Of a DNA stretch of 57,949 nucleotides, positions 1-8,253 are shown piece by piece. The stretch covers positions 1-57,949 of the forward strand of contig VAZG01000194.1 in assembly GCA_005885285.1 (NCBI GenBank), read 5' to 3'. The notes beneath the pieces are model-generated. The model worked only from the letters and a program-made list of their open reading frames with translations, did no database searches and had not been told where the DNA came from. Position 1 is the first letter of the stretch. Every line of letters begins with the position of its first letter. The position numbers and the translations under genes are program-made. This DNA comes from Alphaproteobacteria bacterium (GTDB taxonomy: Bacteria > Pseudomonadota > Alphaproteobacteria > Rhizobiales > Xanthobacteraceae).

Positions 1-2074
1 TGGGAATGCCGGCGCGTTTCGGTTTCTCGCCCTCCGCATAATCCTTCTGTTCGCCGAGCTGGATATAGGGGCCGAACCGTCCGGCCTTCACCGTGACGTC
101 GAGACCGGTCTCGGGGTCCTTGCCCAGGACGCGGTCGGCACTGGCCTCGCCATCGGCGGCCAGCGGACGGGTGTAACGGCACTCCGGATAATTCGAGCAG
201 CCGACGAAAGCGCCGAACTTTCCAGCCTTGAGGTTGAGCTTGCCGGTACCGCAGGTCGGGCACTGCCTGACGTCACCGCCGTCGGTGCGCGGCGGATAAA
301 TATGTGGGCCCAACATCTCGTCGAGCACGTCCAGCACCTGGGTGACGCGCAAATCCTTGATGTCGTCGACCGCACCGATGAAATCGCGCCAAAAATCCTT
401 CAGCACCTGCTGCCAGGAGATCTCGTTGTTGGAGATGCGGTCGAGCTGCTCTTCCAGGTCGGCGGTGAAGTCATATTCGACATAGCGTGCGAAGAAGTTC
501 TCGAGGAAGGCGATGACAACGCGGCCCTTGTCCTCGCCGTAGAGGCGCTTCTTCTCGAGCTTGACGTAGCCGCGGTCTTTGAGCACCTGCAGGATCGAGG
601 CGTAGGTCGAGGGACGGCCGATGCCGAGCTCTTCCATGCGCTTGACCAGGGAAGCTTCCGAAAATCGCGGCGGCGGTTCGGTAAAGTGCTGGGCGACCGT
701 AAGATCCTTGCGCTTGAGCGCTTCGCCCTCGCTCATGGCGGGCAGGCGGCGGCTCTCCTCGTCGTCGCCATCATCGTCGCGGCCTTCCTGGTAGAGCGCC
801 AGAAAACCGTCGAACTTGATCACCTGGCCGGTGGCGCGCAGTTCCAGCACGCGGGCGCCGGCCTTGGCCGTGATGTCGACGGTGGTTCGCTCCAGCTCGG
901 CCGATTCCATCTGGCTTGCGATGGTGCGGATCCAGATCAATTCATACAGCCGCGCCTGATCGGTATCGAGCCTTCGGCGCATTTCGGCGGGGCGTCGCGA
1001 CAGATCGGTCGGACGGATCGCCTCGTGCGCCTCCTGCGCGTTCTTGGCCTTGGCCTGATACTGGCGCGGCGCATCCGGAACATAGGCGTTGCCGTAGTCC
1101 TCGCCGATCACCTTGCGGGCCTGCGTGATCGCCGAATTGTCGATCTGCACGCCGTCGGTACGCATATAAGTAATGAGACCGGTGGTTTCGCCGCCGATAT
1201 CGATGCCCTCGTAAAGCCGCTGCGCGATTCGCATGGTGTGCGCCGGCGCGAAGCCGAGCTTGCGGCTGGCTTCCTGCTGCAGGGTCGAGGTGGTGAAGGG
1301 GGCCTGCGGATTGCGGCGCGCCGGTCTTGCTTCGACCGTTGTTACCGTGAAGCTTGCGGCCTCGATCGCTTTCTTGAAATCCTCAGCTTCCGCGCCTGAG
1401 CCGATGTCGAGCCGCTGGATCTTCTTGCCATCGGCACCGACCAGGCGCGCCTCGAAGGCTTCGCCACGCGGGGTCGTCAGGGTCGCCACCAGCGACCAGT
1501 ACTCGCGGGGGACGAACTTCTCGATTTCGAGCTCACGGTCGCAGACCAGCCGCAGCGCCACCGACTGCACGCGTCCTGCCGAGCGCGCGCCCGGCAATTT
1601 GCGCCACAACACCGGCGAGAGCGTGAAGCCGACCAGATAATCCAGCGCGCGGCGTGCCATATAAGCGTCGACCAGCGCGCCATCGATCTGGCGCGGATGC
1701 TTCATTGCGTCGGTGACCGCCTGCTTGGTGATGGCGTTGAACACCACGCGCTCGATCTTGTGATCCTTCAGCGCGCGCTTTTCTTTCAGCACCTCAAGCA
1801 CATGCCAGGAGATCGCCTCGCCCTCGCGATCAGGGTCGGTTGCGAGGATCAGCCTAGTGGCGCCTTTCAGGGACTTGGCGATGTCGTTCAGCCGGCTATT
1901 GGCCTTGGGATCGACCTCCCAGATCATTTTGAAATTGGAGTCCGGATCGACCGATCCGTTCTTGGCGGGGAGGTCACGGACATGGCCGAATGAGGCCAGA
2001 ACTTCATAAGACGAGCCTAGATATTTGTTGATCGTCTTGGCTTTCGCCGGAGACTCCACAATGACGATATTCAT
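1..2074 (-). CDS. topA: DNA topoisomerase I (3' end cut by window edge)
   Basis: Type IA topoisomerase that relaxes negative supercoils by transient single-strand cleavage. The reading frame is open from an ATG at 2074 to the window edge (691 codons seen), and its N-terminus, MNIVIVESPAKAKTINKYLG, is the classic TOPRIM start. Further signatures are the acidic motif TDPDREGEAISWH, the active-site block GLITYMRTDG with the presumed nucleophile Tyr303, and near the visible end a zinc-ribbon segment (CPTCGTGKL, then CSNYPEC). The C-terminal remainder lies outside the window. It belongs to the minus-strand pyrB-pyrC-plsY-dprA-topA order common in Rhizobiales; dprA is here 3.5 kb upstream because other genes intervene. 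No frameshift is seen. Confidence 0.97.
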   Translation of the reverse strand, partial: MNIVIVESPAKAKTINKYLGSSYEVLASFGHVRDLPAKNGSVDPDSNFKMIWEVDPKANSRLNDIAKSLKGATRLILATDPDREGEAISWHVLEVLKEKRALKDHKIERVVFNAITKQAVTDAMKHPRQIDGALVDAYMARRALDYLVGFTLSPVLWRKLPGARSAGRVQSVALRLVCDRELEIEKFVPREYWSLVATLTTPRGEAFEARLVGADGKKIQRLDIGSGAEAEDFKKAIEAASFTVTTVEARPARRNPQAPFTTSTLQQEASRKLGFAPAHTMRIAQRLYEGIDIGGETTGLITYMRTDGVQIDNSAITQARKVIGEDYGNAYVPDAPRQYQAKAKNAQEAHEAIRPTDLSRRPAEMRRRLDTDQARLYELIWIRTIASQMESAELERTTVDITAKAGARVLELRATGQVIKFDGFLALYQEGRDDDGDDEESRRLPAMSEGEALKRKDLTVAQHFTEPPPRFSEASLVKRMEELGIGRPSTYASILQVLKDRGYVKLEKKRLYGEDKGRVVIAFLENFFARYVEYDFTADLEEQLDRISNNEISWQQVLKDFWRDFIGAVDDIKDLRVTQVLDVLDEMLGPHIYPPRTDGGDVRQCPTCGTGKLNLKAGKFGAFVGCSNYPECRYTRPLAADGEASADRVLGKDPETGLDVTVKAGRFGPYIQLGEQKDYAEGEKPKRAGIP

Positions 2075-2272
2075 GTCATTCCAAGGGTTTACGGAAAAAA
2101 TAAAGGCCGGTTCCGCGAGATTCGCGCCAGCCGTTTCGACCCGAACATGGGTGCGCAGCCCGCCCCTGTCAAATCGACAGATGTTGAAAGGGGGCAAAAG
2201 GCAGACGGCTAAGTATCATATAGGTTGTAAAATACATATCGGTAGTTGCATTGCTGAGCGCCCGGCTGCCCT

Positions 2273-2752
2273 TCAGGCCGAAACGATTCGGCGGCGTTTC
2301 GCCGGGCGCGGGCGCGGCTTCAATGTCGTGTTGGCGGGGATGAGTAGCCGTCCCTCCTGCGAATACAGTTCCAGCTTTCGCACCGGCCGGCCGCTGTCAC
2401 GGTCGACCAAGATGGTCGCGATTTGCTCCGGATGCCGGTCGAACTCCTCGCTCCACTGCCGCAGCGCCACTAGGATCGGGAAGACCCCGCGGCCCTTCGG
2501 CGTCGGCACATATTCCTGATAGGCGCTGCCGTCGGACGCCGGCGCTGTCTTCAGGATGCCCTTATCGACCAGTGTGCGCAGTCGCACCGTGAGGATATTT
2601 TTGGCGAGCCCCAGACTTTTCTGGAATTCGCCGAAACGGCGCCTGCCCAGCAGGGCGTCGCGGATGATGAGAAGCGACCACCAGTCGCCGATCGCATCCA
2701 GCGATCGCGCGATCGGGCATTCGGCGCCTTCAAGGCTCGTCCGTTTCACCAT
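2273..2752 (-). CDS. HxlR-family transcriptional regulator, divergent from SDR gene
   Basis: A 159-residue winged-helix regulator of the HxlR (DUF24) family. Residues about 12-100 carry the family pattern: a cysteine near the N-terminus (AECPIARSLD), the helix IGDWWSLLIIRDALLG, the recognition region RRFGEFQKSLGLAKNILTVRL, and the wing around YVPTPKGRGVFPIL. A basic, arginine-rich tail (about residues 140-159) follows. The ATG at 2752 has GGAG six bases upstream. It is transcribed away from the SDR gene, and the 107-bp spacer holds a strong inverted repeat (2801-2858) that is the likely operator for both genes. The ligand is unknown. Family assignment is firm; the target is inferred from position. 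Confidence 0.93.
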   Translation of the reverse strand: MVKRTSLEGAECPIARSLDAIGDWWSLLIIRDALLGRRRFGEFQKSLGLAKNILTVRLRTLVDKGILKTAPASDGSAYQEYVPTPKGRGVFPILVALRQWSEEFDRHPEQIATILVDRDSGRPVRKLELYSQEGRLLIPANTTLKPRPRPAKRRRIVSA

Positions 2753-2800
2753 GGCGGTCTCCGGCAGTCAGGTGTTCGCGAATACGATCACGGTGTCGTG

Positions 2801-2858
2801 TAGTTGCATTATAAAACCAGATGCTTTAGCTAAGCAATGTAGTTTAATAATGCAACCA
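2801..2858. promoter_or_regulatory. Inverted repeat between HxlR and SDR genes, probable operator
   Basis: Two copies of the element T(A/G)GTTGCATTAT(A/T) face each other: TAGTTGCATTATAA at 2801-2814 and its inverse TTTAATAATGCAACCA at 2843-2858. They are centred about 43 bp apart in the divergent spacer, and the right arm ends just before the SDR ribosome-binding site. HxlR proteins are dimers that bind such repeats. A third copy of TAGTTGCATT lies at 2243-2252 between the regulator and topA. Confidence 0.6.
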
Positions 2859-2871
2859 GATGGAGGCGACC

Positions 2872-3645
2872 GTGAGGCTTGCGAACAAGGCGGCGTTGAT
2901 CACCGGGGGCAACAGCGGCATCGGCCTTGCGACCGCGCGGGTGTTCGTTGCCGAGGGCGCGCAGGTTACGATCACCGGGCGCAATCGGGTGACCCTGGAG
3001 GCGGCCGCCGAAGAACTCGGCCCGAACGCGCTCTCCGTCGTCGCCGACGCAACCGACATCGCCGCGACGGAAGCCGCGATCAAGCGGGCGGCCGCAAAAT
3101 TCGGCAAGCTTGATATCTTGTTCGCGAACGCCGGCATCGCAGGCGGCACGCCGCTCGGCAGTGCCACGCTCGAAACATTCGAAAATGTCCTCAGGACCAA
3201 CATCACGGCCGTCTTTTTCACCGTGCAGGCGGCGGTCCCGTATCTCAATGACGGCGCCTCGATCATCTTGAACGGCTCGGTGATTTCCGTGCTCGGCAAT
3301 CCCGGTTACGCCGCCTACGCCGCCAGCAAGGCCGGCGTGCGAGCCATGGCGCGGGTAATGGCATCGGAATTGTCGCCGCGCGGCATTCGCGTCAACGTGG
3401 TCGCGCCCGGCGCCATCCGCACGCCGATTTGGGGTCCGGCCATCGCCACGCCGGAGGCGGAAAAGGCCTTTGAAGCACGGATCGGACGGACTACGCCGCT
3501 CGGACGGATCGGTGAACCCGATCACATCGCAAAGACGGTGCTGTTCCTGGCATCGGATGATTCGGCCCACGTGCAGGGCCAGGAATTGTTCGTCGATGGC
3601 GGTGCCACCGCGTCTCCGGCCGGCGCGCCGATTTACCGCGCGTGA
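2872..3645 (+). CDS. SDR-family NAD(P)-dependent oxidoreductase
   Basis: Classical short-chain dehydrogenase/reductase, about 257 residues. The cofactor motif TGGNSGIG is near residue 12, the NAG structural motif appears as FANAGIAG, the catalytic serine lies in IILNGSVIS, and the YxxxK pair is in YAAYAASKAG. The C-terminus FVDGGATA is typical. I chose GTG at 2872 because GGAGG (2862-2866) sits six bases before it; an in-frame ATG at 2860 would overlap the operator arm and lacks a ribosome site. The gene diverges from an HxlR regulator and is probably induced through it. The substrate cannot be told from sequence. Confidence 0.93.
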   Translation: MRLANKAALITGGNSGIGLATARVFVAEGAQVTITGRNRVTLEAAAEELGPNALSVVADATDIAATEAAIKRAAAKFGKLDILFANAGIAGGTPLGSATLETFENVLRTNITAVFFTVQAAVPYLNDGASIILNGSVISVLGNPGYAAYAASKAGVRAMARVMASELSPRGIRVNVVAPGAIRTPIWGPAIATPEAEKAFEARIGRTTPLGRIGEPDHIAKTVLFLASDDSAHVQGQELFVDGGATASPAGAPIYRA

Positions 3646-3861
3646 CTGAACCGCTGTCGTCAAAAAATAGAGTCCACATAGATCATGAATCTGATTCGGC
3701 GCGGCCGCCGAAGGTGAGCCGCGTCACAGTTGTGCTGTTCGGTTCCCTCACTCGCCGGACGTATTTTTTAGTTCGGTGCATCCACGTTGAACCTTGATGG
3801 CGGCAAGTTCGACACCCCATGGGCAGGGCTTTTGACGAAAAATGATTGGAGAATTTGAAGT

Positions 3862-4020
3862 ATGCCCAGAGCTGCGCACATTTTCACGCCGATATCGGGA
3901 TTTACATCTTCATCGGAGAAATCCGGTAGCACGCTTGATCCGATCGTATTGTTTTGTGGAATTTGTCTGTTGGCGTTCCTGATTGCGATCCTCACGGGCG
4001 AGCAAGGCGTTTGGCTCTAG
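3862..4020 (+). CDS. Small single-pass membrane protein, copy 1 of tandem pair
   Basis: A 52-residue protein: a polar serine-rich N-terminus, one hydrophobic helix at about residues 27-44 (PIVLFCGICLLAFLIAILTG), and a short tail ending GEQGVWL. GGAG at 3848-3851 lies 10 bases before the ATG. I do not recognise a named family. The gene just downstream (4192-4353) has the same size, the same architecture and a matching tail (IAIL-G-QGxW), and both have CGGACGTATTTT about 100 bases upstream. That conserved pairing is the main support for it being real. Function is unknown. Confidence 0.62.
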   Translation: MPRAAHIFTPISGFTSSSEKSGSTLDPIVLFCGICLLAFLIAILTGEQGVWL

Positions 4021-4191
4021 CCTCTATCGAGTCCGGTCAGCGCGTTCAGACGAGATTTCGTTGATCAGTTGCGCTGACCGGTTCCCCGTCTCCCCCGGAC
4101 GTATTTTGTGCTGAAATTGAACCTTCACTGCGGTTGCGAAGACTCTTTTTCGTGGCAGGGGTTTTTGAACTTCTATTTATTGGAGCGTGAT

Positions 4192-4353
4192 ATGCCGAAA
4201 GGTGTTCGCATTGTTGCTTCGCTTCCCGCGTCGAAAATTTCGTCGCGAAAGTCCGACGGTCACCCGCTCGTTACAATTGCGTTGTTTTCCGGATTAGGCC
4301 TTCTGGTAACTTTCATTGCGATCTTGTGTGGCGTGCAGGGCGCCTGGTTTTAG
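4192..4353 (+). CDS. Small single-pass membrane protein, copy 2 of tandem pair
   Basis: A 53-residue protein paralogous to the one at 3862-4020: basic, serine-rich N-terminus (MPKGVRIVASLPASKISSRK), one membrane helix at about residues 28-46, and a tail CGVQGAWF that matches the first copy's tail. GGAG at 4182 lies six bases before the ATG. An in-frame ATG at 4108 would add 28 residues absent from copy 1 and has no obvious ribosome site, so the shorter form is preferred. Both copies sit between SDR and azoR inside the interrupted dprA-topA interval. Confidence 0.62.
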   Translation: MPKGVRIVASLPASKISSRKSDGHPLVTIALFSGLGLLVTFIAILCGVQGAWF

Positions 4354-4425
4354 TTTTCGTCGACCAAACTTCCAATCGACCAGTCTGCCACCGCTTACGA
4401 CGGCGGCAGACGGTGCCACTCCTTC

Positions 4426-5034
4426 TCATGCGGCGCGGAGACTGGTCGCGGCCAGCAAGGCGCTCGCCAGGGCCTTCTCGCGGTGCTCGGGTCCGACTTG
4501 GATTCCATCCGCGAAGATGAACTCGGGATCGGTGATGCCGATAAAACCGAATATCCCGCGCAAATAGCTCTCGAGATGCTCGAGTGTCGCTGTTGGCGTG
4601 CCGGCGCCATAAAATCCGCCGCGCGAGATCGCCAATATCACCCGCTTGTTTCCGGCGAGGCCCTCGGGGCCCTGCGCGCCATATCTAAATGTCTTGCCCC
4701 TCACGACGATGCGGTCGATCCAGGCCTTGAGCTGGCTTGGGATCGTGAAATTATACATGGGCGCGCCAAGTACGACGATGTCGGCGGCCAAAAACTCGTC
4801 CAGCATCGCCTGACCGGCGGCGAGGTCCTCGCGTAGCGCGGCGTCAGGCTCACCCCCTTGGGCTGCGGCAAGATGCAAACCCGACAGATGCGCCAGTGGC
4901 GTGGAAGTGAGATCACGATAGACGATGTCGAGATTTGACATCGCCCGGCGCAGGCGATCCACGATCGCGACGGAAACCTGGCGGCTGACGGAGTGGGGGC
5001 CAAGCACGCTGGAGTCGATATGAAGGAGTTTCAT
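4426..5034 (-). CDS. azoR: FMN-dependent NADH-azoreductase
   Basis: Flavodoxin-fold quinone/azo reductase of the AzoR/AcpD family, about 202 residues. The phosphate-binding start [17 protein letters not shown], the FMN-site block [18 protein letters not shown], and the ISRGGFYG segment are all family hallmarks. The enzyme reduces quinones and azo compounds by two electrons using NADH. I prefer the ATG at 5034 because AAGGA lies nine bases ahead; an ATG nine bases earlier abuts that site. It diverges from an HxlR-type regulator gene starting near 5163, the same pairing as azoR1 and yodB in Bacillus subtilis. The spacer contains AGTT-TGT-AACT at 5065-5075, a possible operator. Confidence 0.94.
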   Translation of the reverse strand: MKLLHIDSSVLGPHSVSRQVSVAIVDRLRRAMSNLDIVYRDLTSTPLAHLSGLHLAAAQGGEPDAALREDLAAGQAMLDEFLAADIVVLGAPMYNFTIPSQLKAWIDRIVVRGKTFRYGAQGPEGLAGNKRVILAISRGGFYGAGTPTATLEHLESYLRGIFGFIGITDPEFIFADGIQVGPEHREKALASALLAATSLRAA

Positions 5035-5122
5035 GGCAGTCATCCTTGCTGTAGGTTTGGTATAAGTTTGTAACTGGGGCTATATGAGTGACTGCCCGCA
5101 AACCGCGCAAGAACGCACATTT

Positions 5123-5160
5123 TTGAAACCCGAGCACATCCTTGAAACCCGAGCACACCA
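5123..5160. repeat. Tandem 19-bp duplication before HxlR gene
   Basis: TTGAAACCCGAGCACA occurs at 5123 and again at 5142, giving two adjacent 19-bp units that differ only at their last bases. The second unit contains a TTG that could be read as the start of the downstream regulator, so the duplication complicates start choice and may alter its leader. Confidence 0.75.
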
Positions 5161-5162
5161 GA

Positions 5163-5543
5163 GTGACTGTCCTGCCGCCCAATGCTCATCTCGACAGCGA
5201 CTGCCGCGGGGCTGCATCGGTGCTGGCGCGCGTCGGCGATAAATGGAGCGTGTTCGTCATCATGCTGCTTGGCGGCGGACCGCGGCGCTTCAACGAAATT
5301 AAGCGCATGATCGGCGGTATTTCGCAGCGAATGCTGACGTTGACGTTGCGCGGGCTCGAGCGCGACGGCCTGGTCACGCGGACGGTATTCCCGACCATTC
5401 CGCCGCGGGTCGACTACGAACTGACCGATCTGGGGCGTGGCCTGTCGAAGCCGGTGGAAGCGCTCGGTCGATGGGCGATCGCGCACCAGGCCGAGATCGA
5501 GAAGGCGCGCACGCGCTTCGATGCTCGTAACGAAGAACGCTAA
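5163..5543 (+). CDS. HxlR-family (YodB-like) regulator, divergent from azoR
   Basis: A 126-residue HxlR/DUF24 winged-helix protein. Key features are [20 protein letters not shown] with Cys14, the helix block [20 protein letters not shown], and the wing [15 protein letters not shown]. In the B. subtilis relatives YodB and CatR a cysteine at this place senses quinones and diamide, and YodB represses azoR1; by analogy this protein may control the adjacent azoR through Cys14. The GTG at 5163 is chosen over TTG 5142, which lies in a tandem duplication; neither has a strong ribosome site. Its 3' end overlaps that of the convergent dprA by four bases. Confidence 0.92.
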   Translation: MTVLPPNAHLDSDCRGAASVLARVGDKWSVFVIMLLGGGPRRFNEIKRMIGGISQRMLTLTLRGLERDGLVTRTVFPTIPPRVDYELTDLGRGLSKPVEALGRWAIAHQAEIEKARTRFDARNEER

Positions 5544-6658
5544 ACCAGCGACACCAGCCCGCCGCCATGGCGCTCGAGCCGTCCGGCGAGTTCAAGCTCG
5601 AGCAGCACGGTGCGCACCACCGCCGGTGACGCCGCCGCCATCCGGATCAGGTCGTCGATCGAAACCGGGCTTGGCCCGAGCAGGTCCGTGATGCGCGCGC
5701 GATCGTTCGCGTCGGGATCGGGCGCAAGCGCTTCGCCATCGCCCTCACGCAAAGGAAATGCGGCCGGACGCTCCATGATCGGCTCGACCGCCTGGATGAC
5801 GTCGGCGGCCTCGGTGACCAGCGTCGCGCCCTGCTTGATCAGATCGTTGGCGCCAGCCGCCCGCGGATCGAGCGGCGAACCCGGCACGGCAAACACTTCG
5901 CGGCCCTGTTCGGCCGCCATCCGTGCGGTGATCAGTGAGCCCGAGCGATGCGCGGCCTCCACCACGACGACGCCGAGAGCGCAGCCCGAGATCAGGCGAT
6001 TGCGCCGCGGAAAATCCCGCGCGCGGGGCACGTGGCCGAGCGGCATCTCCGAAATCGCAGCACCGCCGGCCTCCATGATGGCGGCCAACAGGTCTTCGTG
6101 CTCGGGCGGATAGATCTTGTCGTGGCCGCCGGCGAGCACGGCGATGGTGCCGCTTTGGATCGTGGCGCGATGCGCCGATTGATCGATGCCACGCGCGAGC
6201 CCGGACACGATCACAAAACCGGCCGCGCCGAGATCGCGCGCCAGTTGACCCGCGAATTTCAATCCAGCGCCGGAGGCATTGCGCGAGCCGACGATCGCGA
6301 TCATCGGCCGCATCGATGTGGCGGCTGCGCCGCGCACGCCGAGCAAAGGCGGCGCGTCGTCAAGCGTTGCGAGCCGCGGCGGATAGCCGGCCTCGCCTGG
6401 CGCGAGCAGGCCGACGCCGAGCCGCATGCTTGCGGCAAGCTCGGTACGCGCATCCTCCTCGCTGCAAATCCGTCCCGAGCGCTCTGCGCCGCCGCGCCGC
6501 GCCAGACCAGGCAGCCGCTCCAGTGCCGCGCGCGCGTTGCCGAAATGATGCAGCAGGGAATTGAACGTCCGCGGCCCGACATTGTCGGAGCGGATCAGCC
6601 GCAACCGATTGAGGCGCTCGGCGTCGGTGAGATGGGCTGGTCGGTTGATGGCGTCCAC
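5540..6658 (-). CDS. dprA: DNA-processing protein DprA
   Basis: Loads RecA on incoming single-stranded DNA during natural transformation. The 372-residue product has an N-terminal SAM-like region (about 10-70), the Rossmann-fold DprA core with [40 protein letters not shown] and [15 protein letters not shown], and a C-terminal winged helix (about 310-372). The GTG start at 6658 has AAGGAG five bases upstream. In many Rhizobiales it lies between plsY and topA; here an amidase gene separates it from plsY. Length and motifs indicate an intact protein. Confidence 0.97.
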   Translation of the reverse strand: MDAINRPAHLTDAERLNRLRLIRSDNVGPRTFNSLLHHFGNARAALERLPGLARRGGAERSGRICSEEDARTELAASMRLGVGLLAPGEAGYPPRLATLDDAPPLLGVRGAAATSMRPMIAIVGSRNASGAGLKFAGQLARDLGAAGFVIVSGLARGIDQSAHRATIQSGTIAVLAGGHDKIYPPEHEDLLAAIMEAGGAAISEMPLGHVPRARDFPRRNRLISGCALGVVVVEAAHRSGSLITARMAAEQGREVFAVPGSPLDPRAAGANDLIKQGATLVTEAADVIQAVEPIMERPAAFPLREGDGEALAPDPDANDRARITDLLGPSPVSIDDLIRMAAASPAVVRTVLLELELAGRLERHGGGLVSLV

Positions 6659-6783
6659 GCGATCTCCTTAATCCGCCAGCATGGCGCAACCTGAGGGCGT
6701 GGGCAACACTGGTCAGTCCCGACGCGCAGTTGTACATCGGGGTTGCGCGCTCTTGCAGCGCAGGCCCGGAATCCATTACCCAG

Positions 6784-6882
6784 TCATTCCGGGGCACGCG
6801 AAGCGTGAACTATGATGTGCAATTTGCACATCTGAGAATCTCGAGATTCCGGGTTCGATGCTGCGCATCGCCCCGGAATGAC
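6784..6882. repeat. Palindromic intergenic repeat, left copy beside amidase
   Basis: A ~100-bp element bounded by TCATTCCGGGGC and its inverse CCCCGGAATGA, with internal hairpins around TGTGCAATTTGCACA and GAATCTCGAGATTC. The same element occurs inverted at 8150-8249, so the amidase gene lies between the two copies. It resembles the widespread palindromic intergenic repeats of Bradyrhizobium and Rhodopseudomonas. Confidence 0.85.
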
Positions 6883-6897
6883 AGTCGGGGGGAGCCC

Positions 6898-8139
6898 ATG
6901 ATTTCGCTCGTCGAACTCCAGCGCCGTATTGAGCAAGGCGATTGCTCTCCGGATGCGGCGCTCGCGCAGTCGCTGGACGCGATCGACGCGCATGAAAGCG
7001 CCATCGGCGCGTTTGTCTGTCGCAGCGAAAATCCACGCGCCGCGAGCAAAGGTCCGTTGCGCGGCATCGCCGTCGGCATCAAGGACATCATCGACACGGC
7101 GGACCTTCCAACCGAGATGGGTTCGCCGATCTACAAGAATTTTCGGCCCCGCGCGGACGCCGCCGTGGTGATGATGCTGAAGCAGACGGGTGCAACCATC
7201 GTCGGCAAGACCACAACGACGCCATTCGCGGCCAACGATCCGACCACGACGCTCAATCCGCGCAATCATGCTCACACGCCCGGCGGCTCGTCATCGGGCT
7301 CGGCGGCAGCGGTTGCCGCCGGCATGATTCCGCTGGCATTGGGAACCCAGACCGGCGGCTCGGTGATCCGGCCGGCCTCGTTCTGCGGCGTCGCGGCGAT
7401 CAAGCCGTCCTACCGGCTGTTGCCGACGGTCGGCGTGAAATGCTTTTCGTGGACGCTCGATACCGTCGGCCTGTTCGCGGCCGGCGTGAAGGATCTCGCG
7501 TACGGCCTTTCGGCCATGACCAACCGGCCCGAATTGTTGCCGTCTGCGAGGCTCGCCGTGCCGCGGATCGGCCTCGTCGCGCAGGAATTCGCCGGCGCTC
7601 CGGAAGCGGCAGGCGCGGAGGCGCTGCGGATCGCGGCCGCAGCGGCAGAGCGGGCAGGGGCTTCGGTTCGTCCGCTCAAGCTGCCTGACGTCGTCGCGGA
7701 GGCCTGGCGCATCCAACCGGTGATTCAGGAATTCGAAGCGCATCAGGCGTTGGCCTGGGAATTTCGCGAAAACTACGACGCTATGCCGCCGCTGTTGCGT
7801 GGCAGGCTCGATGAAAGCGTCGGCCTGACGCCAACCGAGTACGACCGGGCGCGGGCGGTGGCGATGTTGGCTCGCGCCGCATTGGCCGAGACGTTCGAGG
7901 AAGTCGACGTAGTGCTCACGCTCTCGGCGCCCGGCGCAGCCCCAAAGGGACTGGCCTCGACCGGCGATCCCCGCTTCAACCGGCTGTGGACGCTGATGGG
8001 CACGCCTTGCGTCAACGTTCCCGCTTATGTTGCGGAGGGCGGGTTACCCGTCGGCGTGCAGGTGATCGCGGGATATGGCGACGATGCCAAGGCGCTGGCG
8101 GCGGCGCTGTTGGTGGAGGAGGCGCTGAAGCGGGCGTGA
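6898..8139 (+). CDS. Amidase-signature family hydrolase
   Basis: A 413-residue amidase-signature enzyme that hydrolyses a C-N amide bond, substrate unknown. The catalytic triad is visible: Lys62 in GIAVGIKDIID, cis-Ser131 in PGGSSSGSAAAVAAG and the nucleophile Ser155 in QTGGSVIRPA; the 24-residue gap between the serines matches the family. The ATG at 6898 is preceded by GGGGGGAG; upstream in-frame codons run through a repeat and are not coding. The gene lies on the opposite strand to its neighbours plsY and dprA, and is flanked by inverted copies of an intergenic repeat, suggesting it entered an ancestral plsY-dprA junction. It differs from the gatA product in this window. Confidence 0.94.
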   Translation: MISLVELQRRIEQGDCSPDAALAQSLDAIDAHESAIGAFVCRSENPRAASKGPLRGIAVGIKDIIDTADLPTEMGSPIYKNFRPRADAAVVMMLKQTGATIVGKTTTTPFAANDPTTTLNPRNHAHTPGGSSSGSAAAVAAGMIPLALGTQTGGSVIRPASFCGVAAIKPSYRLLPTVGVKCFSWTLDTVGLFAAGVKDLAYGLSAMTNRPELLPSARLAVPRIGLVAQEFAGAPEAAGAEALRIAAAAAERAGASVRPLKLPDVVAEAWRIQPVIQEFEAHQALAWEFRENYDAMPPLLRGRLDESVGLTPTEYDRARAVAMLARAALAETFEEVDVVLTLSAPGAAPKGLASTGDPRFNRLWTLMGTPCVNVPAYVAEGGLPVGVQVIAGYGDDAKALAAALLVEEALKRA

Positions 8140-8149
8140 GCGAAAGCGG

Positions 8150-8249
8150 TCATTCCAGGATCGTCCGTAGGACCAGACCCGGAATCTCGAGATTCTCAGA
8201 TGTGCAATTGCACATCATAGTTCGATGCTTCGCATCGCCCCGGAATGAC
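8150..8249. repeat. Palindromic intergenic repeat, right copy beside amidase
   Basis: Inverted copy of the element at 6784-6882, sharing GGAATCTCGAGATTC, TGTGCAATTGCACA and GCATCGCCCCGGAATGA. It ends four bases before the plsY stop codon and follows the amidase stop by 10 bases. Its hairpins may also end transcription from both convergent genes. Confidence 0.85.
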
Positions 8250-8253
8250 TGCG

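Noticed and set aside
302..1399. Long plus-strand open frame (365 codons) opposite topA
   Set aside because: Lies wholly antisense to a clear topoisomerase gene; GC-rich codons in the sense strand create the open antisense frame, and its translation resembles no family.
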